64,000 bases of DNA from Rhodosporidiobolus odoratus (Eukaryota > Basidiomycota > Microbotryomycetes > Sporidiobolales > Sporidiobolaceae): positions 310,001-374,000 of the forward strand of contig JAOANU010000005.1 of NCBI GenBank assembly GCA_034387635.1, read 5' to 3'. Within the stretch, counting starts at the first letter, position 1; the number at the start of each line of letters is the position of its first letter. This document shows positions 35,105 through 47,095 of this stretch, piece after piece. The position numbers and the translations under genes were made by a program. The notes under the pieces are model-generated. The model was not told the origin of the DNA and did no database searches. It was given only the letters and a program-made list of their open reading frames with translations.

Positions 35105-35713
35105 CGGGTAAGTTGAGGCAAGGCGGCGAACGGAAGTCGAGGAGGAAGATCACGGTCTCGTCAGCGATTCGTGTCCGGACAAAGAGGACGTAATGGAGGC
35201 GCACGCATTCCGGAGAAGGCGGTAGAAGAGGCGCGCATGGCTGTAGCGTTGATGAGGTGAGAAGCGGAGCGACGGATGTTGGCAGTGAGAGGACGGCGAT
35301 TGGTTCGCAATTTTACCTATAGAGGCTCAATCTGAACACCTGACAATGCCTCCTAGGGTATTACTAGCGGTGCAGCTCTGCTCCAAGCTTTATCTGAGCT
35401 GTTGCCGCCCGGCGAAAAGTCTAACACCCTGAATACAGCCTCAAAGGTAATGACGCTACAGCTGATCAGGTTTGCCTGTTTCTGTCCAGCCATCTGCCAA
35501 GTTGGGTTCCGCAAGCGTCACTCAAGCCGGGGTCGGCCGGCTACTCTGCACCCGCCCCACTTCTAGCTTTGCTTCTCTCTGCTCACACACATTCACCTTG
35601 CTCAGCGCTTTCTGCTGCAGTCCGTACCGCTTCCCACCCTCGCCGGATCGCCCAGGGCCGCCCCCCACTTCGCTTCCTCTGCAAGTCTCGACCCCGCTTC
35701 GTTTCACGCTCAA
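35105..35713. promoter_or_regulatory. Divergent intergenic region, QCR8 / esterase
   Basis: About 610 bases between divergent genes. The right half is CT-rich up to the ATG at 35714. No gene was seen; short frames at 35472-35790 overlap on both strands and lack domains. Confidence 0.45.
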
Positions 35714-38494
35714 ATGACCAAAGAGTCGAAGCTATCCCTCCTAGGCGTAGCATCCCACACAGCGCCGTCCGGCCTCACCGCTTTCCTTAGTTGGTTCTGG
35801 CGGCATCGCCAAAACTCGAAGGGCGGTCAACCGGGAAAAGAGTTGACTTACCACGAGGGCGTCAAGATTGTCAGGGCCTTCTTGGCCTACGCTTCTAAGC
35901 ACGGTGTAGCGGAGCTGCAGAAGTTTACGGCGGCCCATGTACCAGCGTGCGTTGTTCCCGTTCCCTCTTTTTGTCTTTTCTCCCTTGACTTTCCTTTCGA
36001 CTGGTTACAGGCCAACTTGGGTCTCTCGCACCATCGTCACCATCCCAGATACGAATATCGACCACGCTGCCGGATTGCTTCGGAAAGCCCTCGCAGTTGA
36101 CCCGAGAACGGTTGATCTGGTCGGAGGAGAAAAGTGGTGGACTTTGCGGGGAAGGAATTTGACGGGAGAATGGATTGAGGTGCGCCTTGCCACCCTCTTG
36201 CGGTAGTCTTTGGCAGCGCTGATTGCGCCCTGTACGAGCAGATGAAGAAAGACAAGCTCAAGCGTGGTGCCAATCCGCCGGAAAAAGTCTTGCTGTACTT
36301 GCACGGTCCGTCGCCTTCTCTCAGCTTATAGCCGCTCGAGCTGACACAGACGTTACTTCTGTACAGGTGGCGCCCACTTCTTCTCCTCGCGTTCGTTCTT
36401 AGCTTGACCCTTTTCTTCCTTTCATTGACCGTCTCTCTTGCCGCGACGTACCCCTCCCTTCCGTCGGCTACAGTCGAAACGCATCGCTATCAGATCCAAC
36501 GCCACGCTCGTAAGCTGGGAGCGCGCGCCTTCGCCCCCTCTCAGCGCCTCGCACCTCAATACCCCTTCCCCTGCGCCCTTCACGACGCCCTCGCTTCCTA
36601 CATCTTCCTCATCCAGCCTCCAACATCAGTCCCAGGCGATCCCACAAAGACGCCGCTGCACGAGCCAGTCCCGCCGGAGAGCATCATCATCTCAGGGGAC
36701 AGTGCAGGAGGAGGATTGGCGCTCAGCTTGTTGGTTTTGCTGAGAGATTTGGGGTTGCCGATGCCGGCGGGGGCTACGCTTATCAGTCCTTGGGTGGACC
36801 TGGCACACTCTTTCCCCTCTGTGGGCGAAGACGGTACGCTCTTTCTATTCCTTCTTTCGTACCTTTCTCGTTACATGCTTACCCTGCACCCTTATCTGTA
36901 GGCAAGGGCGACTATATTCCCCCAAACGGCTTCATCTTCCGCCCCGACCTCGTCTGGCCTCCTCCTCCCAACCCAGCAACACGGCTTGAACAGACGCTCG
37001 TGGGCGAAGAATCATTGACGGAGAATGGGCAGAAGATTGTGGTCAGGATTGATGAGCAGGTGCAGGTGCGCCACATTCACCCCATTCCGTTGAAGATATG
37101 AATGCTGATAATGACTGCGCTGCTCAGATGTATTGCCCTAACAACATGCTGGATCACCCTCTTGTCAGTCCGGTCAACCAGGGCTCTCTCGGTGGATTGC
37201 CCCCGCTATACATCGTGCGTATAGATCTACCTGATCACTACAAAATAGTAAGCAAGCTTAGGAAGAACTGACGCCTCGATACGCCTCTCGCCTATCTTGT
37301 GCTCTCTCTGCAGTGCTGTGGCTCCTCCGAGCTCCTTCGCGACGAAATCATCTACCTCGCCCACAAAGCCGCAAACCCATCATCCTACCCGCCCGCCCAA
37401 CGTATTTTCAAGCAATTCCCGTCCCAAAAAGCTCACTACGAGCAGAAATACCCTCCGACGAAAGTTCAGCTGCAGGTGTTTGATGGAGGGTGTCATGTGG
37501 TTACAACGCTGAGCGTGACGAGTTTGGCCAAATACGTGCGTTTTACACCTCGCGTTCCCTTCGTCGGCTTGCTGACCTTTGTTGACTAGAGCAGATGTAC
37601 CGCGGCGCTGCCAACGCCGGGCTCTTCTTCATCTCGGCTGCCAAGGCGAAGAAGGAGCGCCACGCCAACGGTAATGGCAACGGCTCGATGAAGCACACCA
37701 CCATCTCGGCCGTCAACCCTTCCGCATCAGTCGCACCGGGTCTGCACCAAGATGATCACGCCGCTGCGAACGCGGTGGACCACCCGGTCGATGACCTCGA
37801 CTCGGGCTCGGAAGGTGACAGCGATGCAGCCCAGAATGACGAGTCCGACGCGTCCTCCAATTCTTCCGAATCGTCGGATGATACCCCTCCTCCGAGTACC
37901 GAAAACACCCCACCAGAGCGAGTGACTGCCACCGGTCACCTTCCTCACTTCTCTTCGTCCTCGACCGCTTTCCTATCCTCTTCCTCCAAATCTCCCGCCG
38001 ACGCCCACATGATCCGTCAACGCGTCTCTCTCTACGGTATCCTTCGCCCTCTCGAGCCCCCCTCCCAACTACCCGGATGCACCATGAATCCACAACACAT
38101 CGGTCTCCTCCACGCCATACCCGTTCGAAAGTGGCTGTCCCAACGCTCAGACTGGGACAAGAAGTATTCCTCCGACCTAGCCCGGTTCCGACATGTCAAA
38201 GTCAAAGATCGAAGTCAAGCTGAAGAGCATGGGTTTCTCCTAGGTCAGTTTAGAGGCGAGAACCCGCCTCTTGGGAGTGTGGCGGCTTGGTTCGATCAGG
38301 ACAAGGCTAAGGAGGCGGCGGCTAGTGTGGATCAGATTGGGGGTAAGACGAGCGCTAGTATGGCTTTGGCGGCTTGGAGTCGGATTTCGGCCAAGCCGGA
38401 TGAGGAGAAGGCTGGCGAGGCCAAAGTCGAAGAGACGAAGGAGCAGGTTGGGGTTGAGCAGGTTAGGGAGGCCGAGGAGACGAAACATACCTGA
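35714..38494 (+). CDS. Alpha/beta-hydrolase fold-3 (HSL-like) esterase with long C-terminal extension
   Basis: Serine esterase/lipase of the hormone-sensitive-lipase group. The N-terminal part ([20 protein letters not shown]) precedes [12 protein letters not shown] joined to GAHFFSSR, the oxyanion HGG loop, then [20 protein letters not shown] and [20 protein letters not shown] (GxSxG nucleophile), [30 protein letters not shown] (likely acid) and [15 protein letters not shown] (His). After the catalytic domain comes a 300-residue tail: acidic and serine-rich ([19 protein letters not shown]), then [40 protein letters not shown], and alanine/glutamate-rich sequence ending EETKHT at TGA 38492-38494. 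The triad is complete. Around nine exons. Substrate unknown; the C-terminal domain is unassigned. Confidence 0.85.
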
Positions 38495-38982
38495 GTAGGT
38501 AGGGGTGGCGGATGTCAGTGAAGGGGTCGTATATAGCTTACTGCTTTGCGTAGAGGCGCTTGTATCTTTGTAGACGTTGAGTTCTTGTCTTTGTGCTTGT
38601 GCATGCAACCTTCGGTTTGCTCGATGCCGTCGGATGTTGGTTCGGATGGGAAAGCGACTTGGGAAGGTCAGACAGAATTGGTCAGAACCAGTTCTTAAAA
38701 CGTTTCTCTCTGCTGTTACTCCACGCGTGTGCCGCTCGAATAAGTCAATCTCAAGAAGCTGCAGCTGCAAGGACTGGACGGAAGTATCGCCACGACCGAG
38801 ACGATGGCGAATATGAAGTTGGTAAGGGGAAGTTCAGGGTGTCAAGCTGTCAAAAGAGGCCCAGCCACTTCTACGGGGTATCTACAAGCCCAGCTCGTCT
38901 ACTCCCCATTATAAGTAGTGCAAAAACGAGGAAGAACGTCTATGGTGGGAGGATAAGATGGACAGTGGGACCATGTAAGGGC
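38495..38982. other. Convergent 3' intergenic region
   Basis: About 490 bases between the esterase stop and the end of wall protein 2. A long plus-strand frame (38593-39501) runs into the antisense of the next gene and has no domain. Nothing else was seen. Confidence 0.45.
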
Positions 38983-40078
38983 TTAGGCGAGGTAAGCCGC
39001 AACAGCCATGGCGGATGCGAGGAAGCTACACACTCTCACCGAGCAGTCAGTATCCTGCGTCTCAGGGAGAGCGAGAAGAAAGAAGAAGAAAGAAGAAAGA
39101 ATGTACCTGCCAGCAACAAGACCCGCAGCACCACCCTCCGAATCGGCCGACTCGCTCGCATTGGCCGCGGACGAGCTGGAAGTAGCGGTACCACTGGCCG
39201 ACCCGCCGGAGCTGGCAGAGCCCGAGGCGGAACCGGCAGACGTGGAGGAACCGGAGGACGCCTTCGAGGCGGAACCATTGGCCGAACTACCGGAAGAGGA
39301 GGACGAGCTGCGCGCGACGGGGGGAAAGTTAGCTGGAGCAGCAGAGGGGGGTGTAGGGGAAGAAGAGCGTACCAGTCTGTCTCACCGGCAGCAACGACCG
39401 TGGCGGCGCTCGACTTGGTCACACCCTTGCTGTTCTGTAGGCAAGGGGGAAAAGCGCGGAAATCGAAAGGCGGTATGAAAAAGGCCCGTCAGCATGGCTG
39501 AGGCGCAACGAGAAAGCGGAAGTAGCGTACGGTGATCCAGGCAGTGACCGAGTCGCCCTCAGGCGAAGTAACGTCCCAACTGACCAAACCTTCGTTTTTG
39601 TCGACGGACCCCAAGTTATCGATAGACTTGGTCTCGTCCCCTGACGGACGAATCACGACGGTGCAAGGAGGGAAGCTGTCAAAGGCACAGGGGTGTAAGG
39701 GAGCGCGAGAATGAAGGAAAGCTGTAAGCCGAGTTCGGTGGGGTCAGACGAAAGGAGTGAAAAGGTGACGCACTCGCAGGAGTAGGCGTAACCAGCGGGC
39801 GTGCACTGGTACAGCGACGGCTATTGCGTCGGATGCAGCGCGTCGACGAGAGGGCACGAGAGGGCACGAGAGGGCAGTGCGGGAACAGGAGAACGAGGGG
39901 AAAAGGGGAGAAGGGTGCGAGCGACAGACGGGCGGACAGTAGTGTCAGCGCGGTGCAAGAGCAAGAGTGAAGAAAGGTGACGTACCGAACCAACAGTAGG
40001 TCCATCGTCAGACTGAGCGAGTGCCAGCTTGGCGAGGAAAGGAAGGACGGCGGCGGCGAGGAGGTAAGTGCGAACCAT
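38983..40078 (-). CDS. Secreted GPI-anchored Ser/Ala-rich cell-wall protein 2
   Basis: Signal peptide MVRTYLLAAAVLPFLAKLAL followed by AQSDDGPTVGS. The small N-terminal domain matches the protein at 24587: a tyrosine/cysteine pair, then PPCTVVIRPSGDETKSIDNL, NEGLVSWDVTSPEGDSVTAW, and ITNSKGVTKSSAATVVAAGE. The remainder is Ser, Ala, Gly and Pro, and the C-terminus GLVAGSFLASAMAVAAYLA is a GPI-type hydrophobic tail. Stop TAA at 38983-38985. Five or more introns. It forms a tandem pair with the next gene, which has the same exon pattern and tail, so the two arose by local duplication. A role in wall structure or adhesion is inferred from architecture. Confidence 0.78.
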
Positions 40079-40843
40079 AATGGGCTGTTACGAGGCGAGT
40101 AGGGGGAGTGCAGGTTATGAGAGAGTGTATGGGGAGTGTGTGCTGCCGAGCAGATAAAGTGATGAGACGGAGGGAAGCGAGAGAGAGAAAGAGGAGGAAA
40201 GAGGGTGACCGGTGCAGCCGGTGCAGCGAACTACTTGCGATATTCGAATCGCCGGAACTTGCGCGGAAGACTTGTAGTCTGTTAAATTGCCCCCATACGC
40301 TGGTATTATATATGACGGCTATACCGTGCGCCTCATGGGGGGTCTACGGGTATCTCGACGATAGCAGACACGAGCGCAGACACAGTCACACAGCTTTGAC
40401 AGTGAAAGCATGCGTTGGCAACCGTGGATTGAGAAGGTCAGGGGTATATCCCTAAATGCGCAAGCGACGCTAGTGCATAGCTGCTCACTAGGAAGGTGCT
40501 CGACGAGTCGACAAAGCTCCTACGCTAGCAACAGATCCATGTATCCTGCACAGAGACGTGGTTGAAAAGGTCAAGACGGGAAAACCACGCCCCTCTCTGC
40601 TATGATTCAACGCTGCGCACGTGCAGCCCGGATGTACAGTGAGGTCAAGAAGCTGCGATTGCGAGGAACGAATGAAAGTATGCGGACAACCGGGAGAATG
40701 TGGAAAAAGAGCTGAGGCCGGAAAGAAAAGGCGCCGACAACTTCGTATGGATCCGCTCGGCTGCTCTGCGAAGTACTAGCGTGGTAAGAGCGAAAGGAGT
40801 GTCTATGGTGGGTGATAAAGCGAGGAGTCAACTGAATAAGGCT
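40079..40843. promoter_or_regulatory. Promoter region of wall protein 2
   Basis: About 765 bases separating the tandem pair. It must contain the promoter of wall protein 2 (right of 40078) and the 3' UTR of wall protein 3. A TATTATATAT stretch lies at about 40302-40311, roughly 230 bases upstream of the wall protein 2 start, and is the best TATA-like element there. No gene was seen. Confidence 0.4.
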
Positions 40844-41945
40844 TTAGGCGAGGTAAGCCGCAGCTGCCATGGCAGAGGCGAGAAAGCTGCACATCACCAC
40901 AGAGCAATCAGTATCCCAGGTCTCTGGAAGTGCGAGAAGAAGGCAAGAAGGAACGTACCTTCCGGCAATGAGACCCGAAGCACTGCCCTCTGCGTCGGCC
41001 GACTCGCTAGCCTCGGCAGCAGAAGAGCTGGAAGTAGCGCTACCACCGGTGGTCGACGCTCCGGAACCTGAAGCAGAGGCGGAGCCGACCGAGGGCGACG
41101 AGCCGGAGGTCGACTTGGAAGCGGATCCCCCGGAGGAACCACCAGAAGAAGAGGACGAACTGGGAAAGAAGGGGGAGAAGGTCAGCTCAGGGCAGCGGAA
41201 GCGCGCAACGAAACGGAGGGCGTACCAATCGGTCTCACCGGCGGCGACTACCGTAGCGGCGTTGGATTTGGTCACACCCTTGCTGTTCTGCGGGAAAATA
41301 CGAAAAGCGCCAAAATATACCAGAACACCGGAATAGCCCGTCAGCGCAGGTCAAGGACGGTCGGAATAGACCAGAGAGCGTACGGTGATCCAGGCCGTGA
41401 CAGAGTCACCCTCGGCGGCAGTCACAGACCAGCTCACCGCGCCCTCGGCTCCATCAACAGGGCCCAGGTTGTCGATAGACTTGGTGGCATCACCAGACGG
41501 GCGGACGACGACGGTGCACGGAGGAGAGCTACATCCAATGCGAGTGAGAAAAGCAAGCAGAACAAGAGATGATGGTCAGTCAACATCGTGAACCGCGCTG
41601 AAAAGAGCGAAAGCTTGACGCACTCGCAGGTATAGGTGTAACTGGCGGGCGTGCACTGGTAGAGCGACGGCTACTCTCCGCGAGTCACAGTGGGAGGGCA
41701 AGCGGGCGATCCATGAGTGTTTGTGTTGAGGGCGAAGAGGTGAGAGAGGGGTAAAGAGGGGTAAAGGTTGGAGGGGGTGCGAGCGAGAACGGCCAACAAG
41801 TCGTGATGATTGTCAGCGCAACTCGTACCTGCGACAGAGGATACTGACGTACCGAACCAACAGTAGGGCCATCAGCAGCTTGAGCAAGCGCCAACCTGAC
41901 GAGGAAAGGCAGGACAGCGGCGGAGAAAAGGACGGTGCGGGCCAT
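40844..41945 (-). CDS. Secreted GPI-anchored Ser/Ala-rich cell-wall protein 3
   Basis: Tandem paralogue of wall protein 2. Signal peptide MARTVLFSAAVLPFLVRLAL, then AQAADGPTVGS; N-terminal domain with PPCTVVVRPSGDATKSIDNL, GAVSWSVTAAEGDSVTAWIT and SKSNAATVVAAGETD; then a long Ser/Gly/Ala stretch with SPSVGSASASGSGASTTGGS; and GPI-type tail GLIAGSFLASAMAAAAYLA ending at TAA 40844-40846. The last intron (GTACGT donor after LIAG, TGTGCAG acceptor) sits at the same place as in wall protein 2. No frame lesion seen. Confidence 0.78.
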
Positions 41946-42868
41946 GTTGAGCTATTACGATGCGTCTGGGTTGACGAAAGAGAGAGAATAAGAGAGTGTG
42001 TAGGCAGACTGTGTTGATAAGCAGACGAAACGATGCGACGAGAAGGAAGAGAGGAAGAAAGACTCGGAGGGTCAAGCGAACTTGCTTCTCTGGGTGAATG
42101 GGAGCAAGTCGGAAGGAGGTCCAGACAAGCGCAGGTTCTCACACAGCCCAGCCTAACTACGAGCAGGTTCGTGCCGCTGCGGCACCCCGTCTGAGCGTCT
42201 GAACAGGAGGACAGAAGAAAAGTCACCGATCGAGTAACGGGCGCGCTTGAATCGTGGGACATCTGCGCGAGGTTGAGCAAGGCGGTTTCCTCTAGACGAG
42301 TGATCCAGCCAGACATCTTCAGTCAACTCAACGACGACAGACGCGTTCGAGGACGAGAGGACTGACCGAAAGAAGGGGGAGGAAGCGGGATGAGCGAGCG
42401 AAACCGCTGTCGCTCTCCAAGTGCAACGCGTCCAGCGGTCTCCCTCACCCTCGTCTACCTCTCCTTGCTGCTGCTTGAGCTCAATACCGTCACGTGAGCG
42501 TTGGGGATCCGCCGCCGCTTTTCCGTCAATCCGGTTTGCTCGGCCCTGCTTTTCCTGTCACGACCTCGCAGGAATCGATGGTCAGCAGGCATGCCGAACA
42601 TACGATTCATTGTCAACGAGAAGACCGGCAGACCAAGGGCAAACGAGGCAGGAAGAAAGGATCGAAGGGAGAGAGAAGATGGGAAGGAACTACTTCGACG
42701 ATAGCCCAAGGTGAGCGAGTCGAGTTCGTATACAAAAGAGATGCAGCACACAGCGTCCAATTGAGGGCAGGAGAAGGGAAGAAGGCGATACGAGACCAGA
42801 TTAAGCGGGACTAGGTAGATGGGATGGGAGGAGGAATGTGCGGGAGTGCGGACTAGCTTGAAGTCGCT
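41946..42868. other. Intergenic region between wall proteins 3 and 4
   Basis: About 920 bases. It should contain the promoter of wall protein 3. Frames on both strands (42421-42814 plus, 42455-42760 minus) overlap and show no domain. Nothing else supported. Confidence 0.4.
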
Positions 42869-44411
42869 TTAAGCGGCAAGAGCGATAACACCGGCGACAA
42901 GGGCGAGGGCGGAGCTGCAAAGAAGGGCAAGACCAGTCAGCACTGGAGCTGAACGCGGCGTCAGGGAGAATCCGGGAACACACCCAGCCTTGACGCTGTT
43001 GGCAGCGCTCGTGTCCGAAGGGGACGCGGAGGGAGCAGAGCCAGTCGCAGTGTTGGTGGCAGATCTGAGGAGGGGAAGCAGACGGCATGAGCATCGCCTA
43101 GCAGACAAGGGGAGGAAGAGTTGAGAAACGCACGAGGTTGCCGAGGAGACCCGAGAAGAGACGCTCGAGCTGACGGACGAAACCGCAGACGAAACCGAAG
43201 ACGAGACACTCGACGCGGCGCTGGAAGCCGACGAGGCAGAGGAGGATGCGGTCGTGCTGAGGCAAGAACGATGGTGAGTCTTGTCTCTCAAGCATAGTGG
43301 ATGAGCGGGACGAACGCGGAGGAGGAAGCAGCACGCGAAGAGGAGGAAGAAGAGGACGCGGCAGCGCTGCTGGAGGAGGATCCGGCGGCAGCGGACGATG
43401 AGCCGGACGAGGAAGAGCCGACGCAGGACGAGTCACCGCTGTCGGAGATGGTGACCTGTGCGAAGAAGAGGGTGAGCGGGGCTCGTACGGTGCTGTTTCA
43501 GGATACCGCTTACCGGAGCGGTGAAGGCGCTGGCACCAGTTGAGTCGGTCATGCCGAGGGTGACCTGCACAGGGTACAATGAAGTTCAGGTTCCATTACC
43601 GCGCGCCGAAAGAAAGACGAGTACTAACCGAGGTGGATGCCGCAAGGTTGACGTTCCAGGTGTAACTAGTCTCGGAAGTAGACGACAAAAGGGTCTCGAG
43701 GAGCTGCAGGAGACAGACCGATTTGGGGTAAGTCTCCTATTTCCGTACAACAATTTAAGTGAACGTACGTCAGACTGCGATCCACCCTGGAAGACGCGGA
43801 TGTAGCTGTAAACGGGAAGGCGTGGAGAAGGAGGAAGGTTAGTGCGGGGGTGCGACGTGAGGCGGAAAGGTACGGACTAGGGAGCCTGGCCACCGCTCCA
43901 GGTGAGGAGGTAGGGCTGGCAGGTGTAGAGAGCAGTCGGGGTGTTGATGGTAAGGCTCGCTGCAGGCAACGGCGCCAAAGTATCGAAGAATGGAGGAATA
44001 GCGGCAATGGTTAGTTCCGGTCGTTACGAATCCGATGTTGACGTTTCACGGCCCCGCAGATCGTCCACACCCTCACTGCCATCGACGAGCGCCAACCCCG
44101 AGCACCGTCGAGGCTGCGCCATCACAGCCAGACGCACGATCTCGCTTGATTCCCAAAGCGAATCGTGTTGAGCGATGTTCCGCATTCCCGGCGCTCCAGC
44201 GCGCCAGCAACGCATGTCAGGCGCTAAGCAGCGTCCAAGGACCGCTGTCTCGACGACCCGCTTGAACCGAGGGCGTGGGAGGCGGTAGTGGCGACCCAAG
44301 ACGACGGAGCGCCCAGAGCGGAAGGTGGGGTGAACGAGGGAGATGGGACGCACACTGAGCGAGGGCGGAGCCGGCGGCGGCGAGGGCAGCAGCGAATGAG
44401 GTGAAGCGCAT
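42869..44411 (-). CDS. Secreted GPI-anchored Ser-rich protein 4 (divergent)
   Basis: ATG 44411 starts MRFTSFAAALAAAGSALAQ, a signal peptide. Exons then give TALYTCQPYLLTWSGGQAP, YIRVFQGGSQSDV, ETSYTWNVNLAASTSVTLGM, TDSTGAVTAS, and AQVTISDSGDSSCVGSSSSG. This is a Kre9/Knh1-like fold of the sort that often begins fungal GPI wall proteins. The second half is serine runs (SSSVSSAVSSVSSSVSSRVS), ending SSALALVAGVIALAA at TAA 42869-42871, a GPI-type tail. It resembles the three other wall proteins in layout but is only distantly similar in the N-terminal domain. Same strand as the tandem pair, so the three form a small cluster of wall-protein genes. Confidence 0.75.
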
Positions 44412-45278
44412 GGTGAGAAACGGCACGGGTGGAGCGCGAGGTGAGGGAGGAAAGAGGAGGAGAAGGAGAGAGACAGCTGGGAGAGACGCGAGGCACAAAA
44501 CTCGCTGGGCAAAAAGGCTCCCATCTCGGCCCTCCGGTCAGCGGGGGTTTTTCTCGGGTTCGTCGATCCATCATCCATCTGGTTCTTGACTTCTGTCTTC
44601 TGTCGCCCGCATGCGCGAGGACGCCAGCGCCCGGTTCTCGCACACTTCGCATGCTCACCGCCCTACTGCACCGGCTCCTCTCACGGCCACTCTTGGCCTT
44701 CCCGCCCTTGCCAACGCGCAGCTTTGCCCGGCCTCCGCCTCCGTCCCAACCCCGCTGCCCTCCGCCGTAAAACTATTTTCGTTCTTGACCCGCCATCCCT
44801 CGCTCGCTCGCCCCCTGCACATGCACCGCTCAGCGTCAGTAGACGCGAGACCGTCGCCAGCTGTCAGCGCAGCTCGTCGCACTCCGGCAATCTCGGCGCG
44901 TTGCTGCAGGCCGGGCTTGTTCGCTGCTACTGGCACGTCGCGCGCGGCTCTTTCTCGCCTGCTGCTTGTATCTCTCGTCGAGGTTGCCGCACGACGTACA
45001 CGTTCATCCGCTTCGCTCGAGGGGGGGAATCTGCTGCTGGTGCGTCAAGTCCTCCATTTTTTCCGCACTGCCTGCGAGCCAAGTACACTTGTTTGTTGCA
45101 CAGCTCCCTTTCTCAGCTTGACTATGCAGCCGCTACCGGATCCACCGCGGAATGGCTTACGCAATCAAGCTTTGCTGAACCGCTCAACACCTAGTTGTCT
45201 CCCTCCTGTCTCCCTCACCCTCAGTCTTTCTCGCCGGCCGCGCCGTCGACCTCATCGCAGCTCCACTGAATCCCCACC
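44412..45278. other. Divergent intergenic region with a long doubtful ORF
   Basis: This holds the promoters of wall protein 4 and of the orphan gene at 45279. A 293-codon plus-strand frame begins at ATG 44611, but it is rich in Arg, Pro, Ser and Ala without a domain and runs through the likely start of the next gene in another frame, so I treat it as chance. Confidence 0.4.
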
Positions 45279-46565
45279 ATGCAAGATCAAACAGCCGCAA
45301 ATCGGTAAGATGTGCTATCCCAATTGCGAGCCCAGCGGGATCGCGAAAAGCGCGAGCAGGACCTTGCCCGCCAGGCAGAAAGCATCAGTTGAGGTGACAT
45401 GGCACTGTGGGCAATATTCAAACTGGGCCCTTTCCGGAAGCCGCAGGGTCCTCAAGCGCTTCACCTTGTCGGTATGCTTCCTTTTTCACTGACCTGAGCG
45501 AGGGCACTCGTGACTCTGCTTCACTTCCCACAGGGCCCGCCGCTCTTGCAGCTGCAGCACTCGACCTCCGGCAGAACGACAATCGCCGCCTTGCCGCCGC
45601 CGATGTGCTCTTTAACCTCCAGACAACCATTCGCAATCAGACTCTGGAAGAAATCGGTGAGGCAAGCAAATTCAGCTTGGCAGTGCACGCTCAACATGTC
45701 TAACCGTTTGGTACTCGCAGACTTTTGGCAATGTCGATCTGACTGGCACTATGCACAAGTACAGCGTTAGTTCGCGCGGAGGAACCGCTGCCGAGCTGTT
45801 TGTCCTCGTCTCCTCCCCCTTTCGCACTACCGTGAGCTGACCTGTTCTGGCTCGTGACAGTTGGGAACCGATGTCTGCTCCTCGGCATGTGACGCACCCT
45901 TGGACCGACATGCCTCGGTCTCAGTTCCCTGAAGTGGGCCTTTTCAAATTGCATGTGCACAATTCCCAGATCCCTCAACGCTCGCCTCTTCCGGTATACG
46001 TCCCCAAATGGGAGGCCCTGTTCGTGGATCTAGCAAGGCAAGCCCTGAGTACACGACCTGATTTTAACCGCGGAACCCACCCCTTCAGCTTATTCCTTGT
46101 TCGCACCTTATACACCATGCATTTCGAGCTAGAACACGCTAGATCTTGACCCTTATATTGGTCCGCCGCGAAGAGTTCATGGAGGCTAGGAAGCTCCTCG
46201 CCGAGCATGAATTTAAGGGTGTCATGGATATGCTGGACGAAGCCAGATTTCGACGCCTCGGTCGTGAGCCTGGTGAGGGGACACGTTCCATGGCGTCCTG
46301 GGAAGAACGGGCATGGAAGGGAGTGCTCAGCAAGTATCTACCGGAACTCCCGGCAAACGATCCGGTGAGTCGGGAACCAGTCGACCTTTACCAGGCCAGC
46401 TTCGATTTTCTGCGATCTGGCTTCGAGGTGAGCTTCCCCCGGTCCCGAATATACTTTACTTACGCTGACACTTTTCGTGTCCTCTAGGCCGAAGAAGCCG
46501 GCACGTCGCAAGCGCCCCCTGCCAAGTTCTCACCTTTCGTCCCAGAGCGAGGGCCTCTAAACTAA
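45279..46565 (+). CDS. Orphan multi-exon gene of unknown function
   Basis: No family recognised. A CACCATG start at 45279 gives MQDQTAANR, followed by candidate exons with GPAALAAAALDLRQNDNRRL and AAADVLFNLQTTIRNQTLEE. Further exons give PRHVTHPWTDMPRSQFPEVG, KWEALF, then LVRREEFMEARKLLAEHEFK, GVMDMLDEARFRRLGREPGE and VDLYQASFDFLRSGFE. A well-formed last intron (GTGAGC donor, CTCTAG acceptor) joins AEEAGTSQAPPAKFSPF and a stop at 46563-46565. The two 3' exons look protein-like and are well spliced; the 5' exons need RNA evidence, as phases between some pieces were not resolved and two genes cannot be excluded. Confidence 0.45.
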
Positions 46566-47095
46566 ACAGGTTCGGACTGGCAATGTAAGAGGGTGCTGAG
46601 ACTGGGTCAATGGTCTTCCAGTCGAGGCAAGATTCGAGCTCGGTTGCTGCAAGATTAGTATGTGAAGATTGGTGTTTTCCGTCAGATTCGACGCCTCTTT
46701 CGTCGGCTAGCCTCTCCCGTGACACTTCAAGTGCTTTGTTCTCGAGTCCTCACGGTGTCTTCAGGATTACCGAAGAAGTTGCAGTAAGAAATGGACCTTG
46801 GACGACGGCGAGGCAACGAGGTATAAGCCGTCTGAGTAGGAGCCTGAGCAAAGGGTAACAAGGACGGAGAGGTATCACAAGCACAGGGTATAGTAAGCAT
46901 CAACTCAGGGCATCAAAGTAGGCGGTAAGATTGAAGAAAGTACAAGGAGACGATGTAGACTGGAGGCGGCCTTCTCAAGCCGGGAAATGTTCTGCGAGTC
47001 CATACACAGGCGGTCAGTAGCGGGCTAGCAGATTTTCAGATGTACGGGCGTACGCGCTGAGGGAAACTAACTGCAGGGACGTACCTCAGCTCCAC
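46566..47095. other. Convergent 3' region between the orphan gene and the WSS1-like gene
   Basis: About 530 bases, AT-richer than the flanks, with no gene seen. Presumably the two 3' UTRs. Confidence 0.45.

Noticed and set aside
44611..45492. 293-codon plus-strand ORF
   Set aside because: Low-complexity Arg/Pro/Ser/Ala sequence, no domain, and it overlaps the better supported orphan gene in a different frame.
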